Shown here: positions 38,821 through 51,268 of the stretch, piece after piece
Layout: every line of letters starts with the position of its first letter
Position numbering within the stretch: position 1 is the stretch's first letter
Assembly (NCBI GenBank): GCA_905182985.1
Contig: CAJJDN010000098.1
Location: forward strand, 253,895 to 317,894
Direction: 5' to 3'
DNA length: 64,000 nucleotides
From: Paramecium sonneborni
Taxonomy: Eukaryota; Ciliophora; Oligohymenophorea; Peniculida; Parameciidae
Position numbers and translations under genes: made by a program
Notes under the pieces: model-generated
The model's database searches: none
The model's input: only the letters and a program-made list of their open reading frames with translations
Told to the model about the DNA's origin: nothing

Positions 38821-41203
38821 ATGAATATTAACATAATTTTGTTGATGGGTTAACTGCTATTAAAAAACATAGTCAGTATTATAGATATTGGTAGTTAAAG
38901 GGAAAAAGATAGTATTGCATTAGGTTTGAATTCATGTGCATCAGTTTCAGTTCTTGTGTGCTATTTCATGATTTATCGTCATGGAAAGTATAGATTAATT
39001 ATTCGACTTCTTGTTTAAACCATTATTGTTATTCATTATGAAATTGCATTATATGAAAGGAATACTATTTCAGCTTAAAGTTCTATAATTTACATGATGT
39101 AAATTTAACTATATTTATAACGACACAATGGAATTTTTGATTATATGGGTCATTTTGCGCTTATTTATGCTATTTTAAGATTTCTAATTAGAGAATTTTC
39201 AAACTTATTGTTTTCTGAAATACTTCTAATTTTCTTATGGTAACCTTTAAATCATTATTTACTCTATTAATTGAGATTAAAGAAACCATATAAGAAAGAA
39301 GAAACTACAACTTAAGTTCATTTTTAGACGATCTCATCTCCTTAAGTCTAAAATACATAGGGTGGAGAAGAGCTAGTAACAAAAACTAATGTAAATGAAG
39401 ATTATTTTAATTATATCCCAGAAGGTTTAGTAATTTTAGATGAATCTTTCAATATTATTAAACATAACTAAAAGATTCTGTAATATTTATAAATTAAAGA
39501 ACCTTCAACAATTCCTATTACTTTAGATAGCTTAATTAAAATGTAATTTGTCATATATACTTTAAGTGCTTAAAAAAATAAAGTTCCAATCAAAGAGAAG
39601 GAAAAAAAGAAACCAATACATATAAAAGTCTTAAAATAGAATAGTGAAATGTAATTTAGTTACAATGGTTCTTTGGCTTCATCTTTGAAAAAATAATTTT
39701 GGACATCTGATAGAAATTAAATTAACTACAGTTTTTCAAAAGGAGATTCTTTAATTTATCCATCTCTTTAAGCTATATTTAATGAGTTCAAATTAAAAAA
39801 TATAAATGAAAGCATGACTGTAAATTCAGAATCTTGTAGTATTGTCAAATATTAAATTGCTCAAGAATCCTAAATAAAATACAAACATATTTAAATTAAA
39901 ATTTATGAAATTAAATTACCTTCTAATTCAAAATCAGCTCTCTTTTTATTTATTGTTGAAAATATCACAAATAAGGAATAATTAAAATAATTAACCAGTA
40001 GATTTATTTTTTAATAACAGTTACTGAACTCATTCAGTCATGAATTAAGAACACCTCTTAATTGTACTCTTTCATTGTTGTAAGTTCTTAAAAGTAAATT
40101 AAAGAATGATGAAATTAATAATGAATACTTAAATCCAGCTATAGTAACAAGTCATCGTCTATTGTATTAGATTAATGACATTTTAGATTATGCTTAAATC
40201 GAATGTTAAGATTTTAAAATTAATATTAGTGAATTTAGTGTTGGTGAAATTTTTTAAACTTTAAAAGATTTCTTTATATAAGAATGTGAATAAAAGTAAA
40301 TTTAATTAATAATTGAAACAGACTGTTTGATTGTTATAAGAAATGATAAAGATCGAATAATTTAAGTACTTATTAATTTGATAAGCAATTCAATTAAGTT
40401 TACTCATTAAGGAGGGAGGATAGTAATAAATGTAAATAGAAGAGATAATATGTATTAATTCACAGTATGGGATAATGGAAGAGGTATTTCAAATTAGACA
40501 TTAACTAACATTTTTGAATAACCAAATAGTATGAGTTCAAGCAGTAGAGCCAATGATACTTAATCTTATTCATATAAATTAGGAATAGGTTTAAAAGTAA
40601 GCAGAGGAATTGTCAAATATCTAAGCATTAATGGTGATTTAATCATTAAAAGTTAATTTGGTTGTTACACTTCAATTAATTTCTTTGTTGAAGATAAATA
40701 TATGAAAATTGATGATGATGTTTCAGAAAAAGAAACTATTCTAAAATTAGGCAGCAAAAACAATTTAAAAAAATGTAATTGCCCATAAATATTAATTGTT
40801 GATGATATACCTTTTAATCATATTGCTTTGATAGCAATTCTTAATAATTTTGGCATTTAAGCAGAGAGTGCATATGATGGAATTTAGGCTATTGAGAAGG
40901 TGAATGAAAGAATAAAAAATCCTTAATGTTGTTTATCTTATAGGATAATTTTTATGGATTTGGAAATGCCAGGTAAAAATGGATTTCAAACATCCACTGA
41001 AGTAAGTTTCAATTGATTTATAGATAGTAACAATTTTAAAAAAAGTAAATGTTTAATCTGTCATTGTTATGTATTCTGCCTACACTGGAGAAGAGAATAT
41101 TGAACAAGCACGATTATGTGGTATGAAAGAATTCATACCAAAACCAATATCACTAAATAGATTATAAATCTTGATAAATAAGTACTTTTCCCAATAAGTT
41201 TGA
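38821..41203 (+). CDS. Hybrid histidine kinase, multi-span membrane type, 786 aa
   Basis: Two-component sensor kinase. The first 230 or so residues contain several hydrophobic spans, followed by a PAS-like segment (YIPEGLVILDESFNII). The phosphoacceptor H-box is FSHELRTPLNCTLS. The ATP-binding part has an N-box (INLISNSIKFTH) and glycine boxes (WDNGRGIS, KLGIGLKVSRGIV). A C-terminal receiver domain has ILIVDDIPFN, the phospho-Asp in FMDLEMPGKNGF and a conserved Lys in FIPKPI. One 22-nt intron splits the receiver near 41.01 kb and leaves 787 codons. All key residues are present, so phosphorelay activity is likely. The signal sensed is unknown. Confidence 0.93.
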
Positions 41204-41657
41204 TATTTTTTGAAAATATTTTGATATTCTACATCATTAAAAAAATATATATTTGATTTTTATTCCTTTTACTAAGAATTAATAAACAATCAATTTTACT
41301 AAGAATTAATAAACAATCAATTTCTTTTATTCTGATTTAATTTCTATATTACATTTTCAAATTTAATTTTACATTATAAAATTTTGCATAATTACAATAT
41401 TAATTGTTCAAATTTACAAAAGCTTTAGATAAAAAGAAGAGGATACATATAAAAATTTTTTCTTTAAATATCCTATATTAAATAAAAATTTCAGCATTGA
41501 TGTCAATAGTATTTTTATTATTTTTGTACCCAATTAATGATTATATTCTTATTGAATTTATTTTTAAGAGATTAAATAATTAAAATAGAAGTTCTTTTTT
41601 TAATTAAGACAAGGATTTTTAATAAGAATATTTATAAAAAAACAACTTTATTATAAA
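41204..41657. other. AT-rich spacer with a short tandem repeat
   Basis: Convergent spacer between the histidine kinase gene and the next minus-strand gene. Apart from the 27-bp duplication listed separately, nothing is recognisable. Confidence 0.5.
41271..41323. repeat. Tandem duplication of a 27-bp unit, two copies
   Basis: The unit beginning ACTAAGAATTAATAAACAAT occurs at 41271-41297 and again at 41298-41323, identical over 26 bases. It lies about 70 bp beyond the histidine kinase stop codon, so it would fall in the 3' UTR or spacer. Confidence 0.9.
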
Positions 41658-42986
41658 TCAAATATATTAATTTTCATCTTAATCTGCTTGACTAGTACTT
41701 TCTTGATTTTTAACAATATCATTAGTCTCTTTCTGACTGTTTCTTTCATTAATTTCACTCTGATTGCTGCTTTATTTTTTTTGGATATTACTATCGTTAT
41801 TGTCATCATTATCAAATTGTATTGGAATTTCATTGGCTTAATGATCAATAATTTAAGTTGACTTTATCTTATCTAATGGTTATTATTCTTCAGTTGGCAT
41901 TTCAATATCTTCCTAAATAGTGTCTTATTTTTTTGCTCTGCTATATATCATAAATCTTTTCTCTCTTTAACTAATAAAACCTTAAGACTCTCTTTATTTT
42001 TAATCCATGCTATTAGATCTAGAATTACGTTGACTTTTCATTAGCTTTTGCTAATTAATCTTTAATTGTTCATTTAAAGCTTACTATTCAAGATGTTTTG
42101 CACTTTTGATATCTATTTTCAATTACAAAGGAGGCATCAATTTTCTTCCAGGATCAAACAACTTGTGTAACATATAATATGACATGGTCTTCTTCTCAAT
42201 CATTTACACCTATTTGAATTGTGAGAGAGAGATCTTACTTCTCTGAAGAACTCAAATATCTCAATATTTGAGGCCCTAGAGTTTGCATCCAATAAAGAAG
42301 ATAGAGAATTAATCAATTGTCTTTGAAACTGTCTTAATTCACAATAGAGGTTACAAGCCAATTTCTTCAATAGAAAATCGTGAGGAAAATTTTATAAAGA
42401 TGTTTTCAGTTAAGGTACTAGAGATAAACCTTAATTTACAAGGTTTTCTAATTTGAAGCATTCTATAACAAGACTTAAATAAATTTACACCATTATACTT
42501 AGATTAATGAATTTGTTTTCGAAAATGATGGTTTCTATAACTTTTAATCTCCTGTATATTTAATGCTAATTTTTATAAATACTACAAGAATGGAATTTAT
42601 AGATTTTCCAACAACCATATTTCATTTTATAACTACTTATTCATTAATGTTTCTTGTTTTTGGAAAAGCATGCTAATATTCAATCATTCATACTTATTAA
42701 AGTATGCAAAATTTATTTAAGAGAATTACAAAACAAACTCATCACTGATATTCAGCACCTAATGAATTGTTATAAGCATTTTCATTTTTATTGTATAAGG
42801 TTGTAAGCTTTCTTCCTAATACACCTAAAAAAAATCGATTATATTTTGTTCATCTGTCAGAAATGGTATTAAATTTTCAACATCTTCTTGTTTGTAAACA
42901 AAGTTATCTTTTGTTAGACTAGATTTTGTTAGAAATGACTAGAACTCACTTTAACTCTAAAATAGTTTCTTAAATCTCTTTATCAT
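41658..42986 (-). CDS. Hypothetical helical protein, 5' end uncertain
   Basis: Coding is clear from TGA 41658-41660 up to about 42.98 kb, with introns near 42.23, 42.58 and 42.69 kb. The body is alpha-helical (QIYRRLKVIETIIFENKF, LKKLACNLYCELRQFQRQL), like an armadillo or RIH-type solenoid. The last 150 residues are a charged, Gln/Ser-rich tail (MKSQRNSRSNSMDQKQRES). A start at 42984-42986 gives one model. Alternatively, a 31-nt intron (GTGAGTT...AATCTAG) would link upstream exons (NINDKEIQETILEL) and carry the gene to 43.1 kb or beyond. No family was identified. Confidence 0.65.
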
Positions 42987-44225
42987 TTATATTAAGAATA
43001 ATTGTTGTTTATCTGCTCAAATTTTTTTTATCATCATTTAACTATCCAATATTCTAAATTATAACTAGGAACACATGCATGATATTGAAATAATATAATT
43101 TTTATATTTAACAAATAATCAAGAATTTTTTTTGGAAACTATCATATTTATTGACTGTCTCGTATTAATATCAATTGATGGATTTACAATACTTAATCAA
43201 ATTCATAATCTGTATGTATGAAATTTTAATATCATGATTGTTAATCTACACCCTAACTCTTACTTATTTAACAAAGTGAGAACTACTAAATATTTAAAGA
43301 GGGATTGTTTAATTTTTTTTTGATTGAATCAATATTTTACCATTAATTGCTATTTTTTAGTATACCAAACAAATTAAAACATTTCCAATAGAAAGGCTTT
43401 CTACTTTTTATAGTTTAATAAATTTCTCTGGTTTTTAGTTAAAATCACAAAATAAAATTCCTAAATAATTAAAATTATTTTTCTAAATTCATTTTCAACA
43501 ATATTAAATAAATTTAGCCTAAAATATCTATCTCTGCTTGATATAATCAAATCACATCAATTAATCTTAAGAATTTTAATCATTAATCAACAAATTTAAA
43601 TTATTTTTAGCAAAATTAAATTTGGTAAACATTTTGGATAGCAATCAAAATTTTTTCTTATTTTATCTTTTCAAAAAAGTATAAAGTAGCACGATTCTTT
43701 TGTGAATCTATCCTTTTTTTCATCAACTAATTTATATTGTTTTAAAAGGTAATAATAATCTCTAAAAAACAATCTATTTTGGAAATACAAAAAATTTGGC
43801 TTTTCCACTTTTTTTTATTGAATGAAGGTAATTTGATTTTACTTTAGAAATATCAAAGATATTTATTCTGATTAACTAAAATTACATTTTTGCTTATTTT
43901 CAATAAGATAAATTTTTTCTTAAAATAAAAATTAACGATGAAAATATATGGGTGATATATATATAATAATATAATTAATATTATATAAAGACTATTCTAT
44001 GGAATTGGTTCTGTGACTTTATAGTTATTTCAAAAATTGAAATTGATGAAAAATATAATCAATTAAATATTGATGGAGATTTTCCCAATATAAAATTTTA
44101 AGAAATTAAAAATTAAAAATCAGGATAATCAAATCTATAAATAGTAAAAATTCAGAGCTTTAAATAGGTTCTTGATATGATTAAAAGTTATATAATAGAT
44201 AAAATATTAGATATATATTGTTGCT
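42987..44225. other. AT-rich stretch, may include upstream exons of the minus-strand gene
   Basis: From 42987 to about 43300 there are protein-like minus-strand pieces (LNDDKKNLSRQTTIILN, KKILDYLLNIKIILF) that could be 5' exons of the gene at 41658-42986. From 43300 to 44225 I see only AT-rich sequence. Confidence 0.4.
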
Positions 44226-46914
44226 TCATTGTCTTCTACTGTTACAAAACAGATTATTATTACTAATTATCTAGTTTATTGGAACATAATTTTATTCTTC
44301 CATATCTTTTTCAAGAGCCTGATCATCAGTTTTTCCAATAAACACTCTCTTCTTTTTGAATTTCATCAATTGAAGATATTCAAAGTTTTGTAGATTAAAA
44401 AAACTTGTTTAAACTAATATTTTTTGTTTTTTTGAAAAGCAACTGTAGAGCCATAGATATAGTTAATTTTATGTAGAAAATAAGTGAGAAGCATAGTTAT
44501 TTATGTCATAGACTAGATTTGTACTCAATCTTGCTCTAAGATCAGATATTAGAGATAGATCTTATACCAATAGATCTCTATTTAAGTTAAATGATGAACA
44601 TATGATTTTTTATCTTGAGATTATGTTTAATGCTTTTGAAATTTCTGATTCAATATCAGCATTAAGTATAGTTTGAACTTATTTAAAATACTTATCTATG
44701 ATATTTAGAATGATATACTTCTAAATTCAGTTTTTAATGATTTAAATTGATATTCATTCAATATTAATTATACATCTTAGCCAAACGTAGATTTCAACTA
44801 TACATTTTTTTATTTGAATTTTAATTTCAATAGAGACAATTGATTTTTACATTTGAGTCTTTCAGCCACACTAATAAATTCTTATTATAAAATATTATCT
44901 AATTTTTTAATGGCAGTTTCAATATTTCCACTTCTTAATAGTTTTAATATATCAGGATAATAGTCAGTAAATTCTTAAGATGATAATTATTCAATATTCT
45001 ATTAAACAGAAGAATTTTATTCTTTCTATAAATTTAATTATTTTTTGAATATTGGTGCAGATTCTGCTACAGTTTCTCTTACAGTACATTCACTTCCAAC
45101 TTAAAGACTAAAATCATTATAACTTTCCATAGATTGATTGTCTTCAATTTCTTCTTAATCTGCATATTTTTAGATCATATTATGATGTCTTTAAACCATA
45201 TTCTTTTCTATTTGATGTCTCATTTAATATACATTTCTAATTAATTAAGTAAATATACTTTTCTTATTATTCTAATAGTGATTTTTCTTTAATAACACTT
45301 GTCAGAATATATCTTTTTTCAAGTTTTCGAATATTCTTTAAAGCGACTAAACTTTAGATAGCCAAATTTCTAGGTAATTTGTTAGATTTACTAATAGCAA
45401 AAAAGTCTGCATTGATTGAAATAAGAAACTCTAAGATTTCAATATTTCCAACATTTACAGCTGTATGACATAGTCCATAACCAGTAATAGTTGATTAATG
45501 ATAAAAATCAAAGAATCTTTTATTAATAAAATCAGCATTATTAGACATATTGAAATCATTTCCAAATTTAAGACCTTTTAATTATTATTTTTTAATTGCC
45601 ATATCAAGAGGTGTTTATCCTTCATAATTTTCAACATTTGGATCTGCTCCATAAAATAATAATATTTAAGCAAATTCAGAACTTTACTCATGTTTATCAA
45701 AATGCATCATTAATTGATGTAATGGAGTATTACCATCTAAATTTCTCATCATTACTAAAGATTCATCATTTATTGGGTGCTAAACATTAGATTTTCTTAA
45801 TTATGAGTGAGGCTCTTTGATTCCTAAAAGAAACTTTAAATTCTACACATCTGCTCTTTAACTTATAGAATGAATGATATTAAGTGAAAATCTACCACCG
45901 AAAGCCTTTAAAATACTCACTGATCTTTATTATTATAAAAAATAACCTCATTTTGCCTTCTAAATAGCATACTGATAAAGGTGTATTATTGTCAAAATCA
46001 GTTTTATTGATATCTTAAGGTATAATCTAATTTAAACAATATAAAACTCCTATTTCATCATTCATACCTGCTTAACAAAATAAGTTTCTTTCTTTATAAT
46101 CAGTACTACTATAATTCTGTTCATTCTAACTTAATAGTTATATGAATTCTTAAAAACCTAAAGCTTATTTTTATAAAGCATTTATTAATCTCTCTTAAAT
46201 CCATGGGTATTTCTTAAAATTTAATTTCAATGGTAAAGTAGGTTTGCAATATTTAAACCAATCAAATTCTAATTAATTCATATTTTTTAATGCTTTATTA
46301 AATTGTTTTGGTAATTATATTATTGGATTCATCTATATGCATAATAAATCTAATCTCCCCAAATACGGCTATTTTATATAATTACAAGCTAGATTTAGTT
46401 AATTTAAACGTTCCAAACAAATAATATAATTTTATAGTTAATTAAATGATATATCTAAAATCTCTAAAAATTTTAAAGATTCCAAAAAATTTGGTAGGTT
46501 TACTAACATATTTGAACTCAAATACAACTTTTGTAAATTTATCATTTATCTACATTTATGATACATTTTACTTCACATCATCTGGTATTTAATAAAGTTT
46601 ACATTTTGATAAATCAAGAAGCTTAATATTGACAAATTTATTTTAATTTAACAAACTACTCACTAATCCCTATCCTTAGACTTCTAATCTCTCATCAGTG
46701 AATATAATCTCTTGAATCTAAAATTTATAATTTAATATACAGTTTCAGAAGGAGATTTCATGTCTAATGGCTCATTCATATTTAAATTGTAAAATTAAAC
46801 TTTGTCCTCCAATGCAAATCCTTCAATCTTAACCTCCTTTTTATATTCATCAAATTATGATTCCACATACATATCACTTTATTCACTTTCATCTTTTGAT
46901 AATTCAGAATTCAT
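44226..46914 (-). CDS. Leucine-rich-repeat and ankyrin-repeat protein, second copy (about 870 aa)
   Basis: From ATG 46912-46914 the protein opens with an acidic segment (MNSELSKDESEQSDMYVESQ). LRR units follow (IKLLDLSKCKLYQIPDD, LQKLYLSSNMLVNLP, LEILDISFNQLQN), assembled over two 22-23-nt introns near 46.74 and 46.57 kb. A QLEFDWFKYCKPTLP linker is closely related to that of the gene at 30762-32907. Ankyrin repeats occupy roughly 45.3-46.1 kb, and a long C-terminal helical region (NIETAIKKLDNIL) ends at TGA 44226-44228. It is a scaffold type without catalytic motifs. Not all exon borders were checked. Confidence 0.82.
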
Positions 46915-47074
46915 TTATAATAAAAAATAAACTTTTAATTTATGACCAAATAAAACTTAATTTTCATCAAACCTTATGTAATAAAAGGCTCAAATGTTAA
47001 TTAAATTTTTACATCACTAATTTATTTTAATAAAAATCCAAACCTTATTAAACATATTTTATTAAATTCAATAT

Positions 47075-47820
47075 AATTATTTAAATAGAGATAGTTTCAA
47101 AATTATCAATACTTCTTCTCAAATTTTATAAATTTCAGAAGAATAAATATTTAATTACTATAATAAATAACTATTTTAATTTCTATGATTTATTATTTAT
47201 TTTTATGGCTTTTACAAGTTCCTGCAATCCTTGAATCACTTAAATCATGAAATAAATTTCACCTTGCAAATCCAGAGACTTCTAAAAATATTTAAAGATA
47301 AGTAACATTTTAAATTTAATTCTAGACTTCTATTAAATCAACAAGTTTAAGAAATAGAAACATTAAACTTTGATTATTCTTAGGATATTAATATATCTCC
47401 TATTAATTCATAAATATTTAAAGTTAATAAACCAATATTTATCATGGAAAATATAAATGTCAAATTAAGAGCTCACCTTTAAGCTTTGTAGTAGTTTATA
47501 AATAATTTTATAAATATTAAAAAAAACTCTTTTTTACTTCTACTTTATATTTTCAACATTTTAAATCTAAAATTAATTATAATTGTCAATTTGAACTATT
47601 CTTTAAAGGAAATATTAAATTTAATCTCAAAAATACTAATAAAATATAATTGTTTTTTATATGACAATAAAATAAAATTTCATCCTCATTTTCATAAACT
47701 CAAATATCGTTTTGGTAAGTCAAATATTCATAAAAATTAAAAAAATAGATTTTAAACAGAATCAACAAATATTGAGAGAAAATTTTATTTACTTTGAAAC
47801 AAATTAATAATATTTCTAAA
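47075..47820 (+). pseudogene. Probable decayed protein-coding gene
   Basis: One plus-strand frame reads as protein on both sides of an in-frame TGA at 47186-47188: SFKIINTSSQILQISEEQ before it and YGFYKFLQSLNHEINF after it. No splice donor lies close enough to remove the stop. A plausible 24-nt intron (GTAACATTTT...TTCTAG) near 47.30 kb continues the same protein (FDYSQDINISPINSQIFKV, NVKLRAHLQALQQFINNF). Near 47.55 kb the best frame shifts (NYNCQFELFFKGNIKF). The stop and the shift suggest a relic. A sequencing error or an unseen splice form could also explain it. Confidence 0.4.
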
Positions 47821-48008
47821 CTTGTATAAAAATATCAGAAAATTAAAAATTTTATTTATATTGTAAATATTATTAATAACTTTTATTACTTGTATTTTAA
47901 TGGGTGTATTATTATAAATTTAAATTGAAATCATATAATTAATATAAGGAGCTATTATATTATAATTAAAATGAAATACGTTTTATCAGAATTTTATTAA
48001 AATAATAA

Positions 48009-49192
48009 ATGGATAATTTTTTTGACTCATAGTGTTATGAAGTTGAAACAGGTATAGCTTTGAAGAAATAAATTGTATTTCTAAAAGTTGGAACAAATAA
48101 CTTTGCTAGGTGCTAATTATCATTAGAAAACACAATATTAACGTTGAAAAATTTTGGAGAGGAGAGTCAAATTTTGAACTCAATAAATATTGCAAATTCT
48201 TATATAGAATTTAATGATCATGTTTGTATGGGTAGAGGTGTGAAGATTAGATAATAAAAAAAAGAATTACTTATATACGGACTAACATCTTAATTGAAAT
48301 AAATACTGAAATTGTATGGAATTTAAAAGGATTTTGCAAATTAATATAAGGTGTTGAAATAAATAGGAAGTGGAAGTTTTGGAAAGGTATTAATTAAAAA
48401 ATATAAATATAGGTTTACAAAGTAAAGAATGTTTAAAATGAATAATAATTTGCAGTCAAAATGTTTGAGAAATAATTATTACTTGATTCAAGTGATAAAA
48501 GTGCAATTGTTAAGGAAATTTAAATATTAAGATTGATGGATCATCAAAACGTTCTTTGTATAAAAGAATGTTATGAGAGTGATTAATGTTTATTTTTGGT
48601 TGAAGAACTTTTTGAAATGTAGATGGAAATAAGTTAAGGAAACATATTGAAGGAAGATGAGGCAATAAGTTTATTATTGAAACTATTAAATGGATTGGAG
48701 TATATTCATTCTAAAAAAATAATTCATAGAGATTTAAAGCCTGATAATATTTTATTTAGGAATAGAGAGGATCCAATTATAGCAGATTTTGGTTTTGCAG
48801 ACTTTTATAGAGAAGATGGTATTTATCTATTTTAGAAGTGTGGTACAAGAAATTATATTGCTCCAGAGATAATAACAAATAAAAATTATGATTATAAAGT
48901 GGATATTTATAGTTTAGGTGTTGTTTTTCATTAATTACTTACTGCTTAGATTCCACGGCCTTGGGATAATTACAAACATTCTCCTGATTGTTAAGCATTA
49001 TTAAATGGAATGTTACAAGTAAATGCTATAGATAGATTCTCAATCAAAGATATTAAATAAAATAAACTTGTTAGAAGAATACAAAGAAGAAGTTAAATAT
49101 TTGATGCTATGGGAAGTTTATCTGATTTTACATAATAAAATATGAGCACTCCTTAAATTAAGACTTAATTATTCTCTATTAATTCAGCATGA
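48009..49192 (+). CDS. CAMK-like Ser/Thr kinase with N-terminal PH-like region, 385 aa
   Basis: One 26-nt intron (GTATTAATT...AATATAG, near 48.39 kb) leaves 386 codons. An N-terminal beta-rich region of about 115 residues resembles that of the kinase at 29259-30734. The kinase domain has [43 protein letters not shown] and [11 protein letters not shown], all intact. The C-lobe is compact ([17 protein letters not shown]) and the tail only about 50 residues. It is the shorter paralog of the first kinase. The physiological activator is unknown. Confidence 0.88.
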
Positions 49193-49312
49193 ATGTAATT
49201 ATCTATCGAGTTTGAACTTTAATTATATTATATAATTTATGATATATATTATTTATGAAATGAGAATCAACAATTATAATGTAAAATATAAATTTTAAAT
49301 ATATATTCTAAA

Positions 49313-50652
49313 TCAAAGAATATCAATAGCATCATATATGTCTCCTAATCGAACAGCAAAGTAAATCAATTTTTATTAATTTAAGGATATCTTAATAATG
49401 ATTACTTCTCCATCATCAATTGTGATATGTAGTTCACTTTAAAAAGGTTTAAATTATAATTCTATATAACTTCCATTATAGAAGCGCTTTCCACATTTAA
49501 TCTTAGGCTTACTCTCACAATTAATGTAGCCATAAGAATTAAGGAAATAACATCCTTCTGAATCCTTTTAAAAATGTTTCTCTTTAACCTTTTTTTAATC
49601 ACATAAACCTAAAGCCATAGGATATCGAATATTTTAATTTTAACATGATCTTATCAATAATCTTAATTTACTATCTCTAATTAATCCATTACCATATATT
49701 GATGGACCTATCAATACTATATTACCTTCAGTATTTAAGATTTGTTTAGCCTATTTGCCTTTTATTTATACTCCCTCACCATGATACTCAGAATGAAATT
49801 TATAAGAAATTTCTTTCATTGGAGGTGGTGGACTAGGTTCTCCTATTAATTATTTTCCTTAAGAATTAGGTCTATAATATTAATTAGATAAAGATTATGT
49901 AACAGATAATCTATCTTCAAATGGCTATGGTGATAGAGGAGATCGATCATAGGATCTCATTGTTCTATATCCTTCTGTATTGATTGAATTATTTCTATTT
50001 TGTCTACTAGTACTACTTGTTCTAGAAGCTTGTACTAATGTAGTATCTTATGGTGGAATTTATAAAATGTCTCTAAAATTCATTAAGTTCATCAAAAATT
50101 AATTGAATTATGGTTATTCTTCTTTTAATGGTTAAATTCTTGAGATCAATTACTATGCTCTAGGATTGTATTCTAGTTTTAGTAACAATTTTTAAATCAT
50201 TTATCCTAACAGTTTTGCTTCATTAATTGATGCCATAAATTGATGTGATATTATTACTAAATCTAAAATGTTTACTTACATTTATCAAATTTGAGTTATT
50301 ATTCAAGCAATTCTCTTTGTTTTTAAATTACCTAATTAATTTATTCTTACAATTTATTTAATTGAGTTATCTGAATCTCTAAATTTTGCGAATAATTTAA
50401 AGTGTTCTTAAATATGTAAATGATTAAATAATTACTAGCATTATTAAAGATTCTTATTTTCTGATCAGATTTAGTAATTTCGTTAATGGAATCAATTTGT
50501 GACCTTTATGTTTTTCATCTATGCAAACAACGCAATTCAGAACTTCTCCTTTCTCAATACAAGTACCATGAAGACAGACCATCTCCAGATGTTCATCTCA
50601 TTATGAATGGCAACTCATTACCCTTGTGATAACCTCCTTATTAACAGTACAT
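49313..50652 (-). CDS. B-box-type zinc-binding protein (about 430 aa)
   Basis: The start at 50650-50652 (MYCQQGGYHKDEHLEMVCLH) needs a 25-nt intron near 50.61 kb. Cys and His residues follow in a B-box-like pattern (CLHGTC, LNCVVCIDEKHKGHKL). The middle is helical and Asn/Gln/Ser-rich. The C-terminal 180 residues form a beta-rich domain (GEGVQIKGKQAKQILNTEG, VLIGPSIYGNGLIRDS, LHITIDDGEVIII), perhaps SPRY-like. The combination resembles TRIM-family proteins but no RING finger is seen. It may be an adaptor in ubiquitin or cytoskeletal pathways. The exons between 50.2 and 50.5 kb were not fully worked out. Confidence 0.7.
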
Positions 50653-51268
50653 TAGATATATTTTTAATATAATCATTTTAAATAGTATTAAATCAACTTT
50701 TACTTTTTTGAGTTCACTAATATCAATGAAATTTGTCAATATAATTATATAAAAAAACAATTGCCATCATTATATACACTAGTAATGTCATTCTAAAACT
50801 ATATCTAAGTACCTCTAAATAATAGAAATCTTACTAATTTAAACTAAAAAAATCATAAATCAATTATATAACTTCAATCCAATCCAATATTCAAATTATA
50901 TACAATAATGGCATCAAAAGAGAATTGATAATACTATGACTTTTCCATTTTTTATTTATTATAAATTGTGTATTCTAATAGTTAACTATAATTTTATTCA
51001 TAATTAATAAAGCAATTTCTGTTAGAATATACAATTAATTGAAGTGGATATAAATTATAAATCTAGAATTTTTTTTTGTAATATACAATTATCTTAATCA
51101 TTTGTAAAGACCTTTAAATATGTTTATTTCGAAGTTCTTCTTTTGGATTAAAAAAAATAGTTATTAAAATGTAGAGATTTAATTAATTTTTGTTAAATAT
51201 TGAATTTTTCCTAGACTCAATATGCTCTATGCAGAATCTGTTCAATTAATATATAAATGTATTAATGA
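50653..51268. other. AT-rich spacer
   Basis: Spacer between two minus-strand genes; it should hold the promoter of the B-box gene and the 3' UTR of the coiled-coil gene. No frame or motif stands out. Confidence 0.5.
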
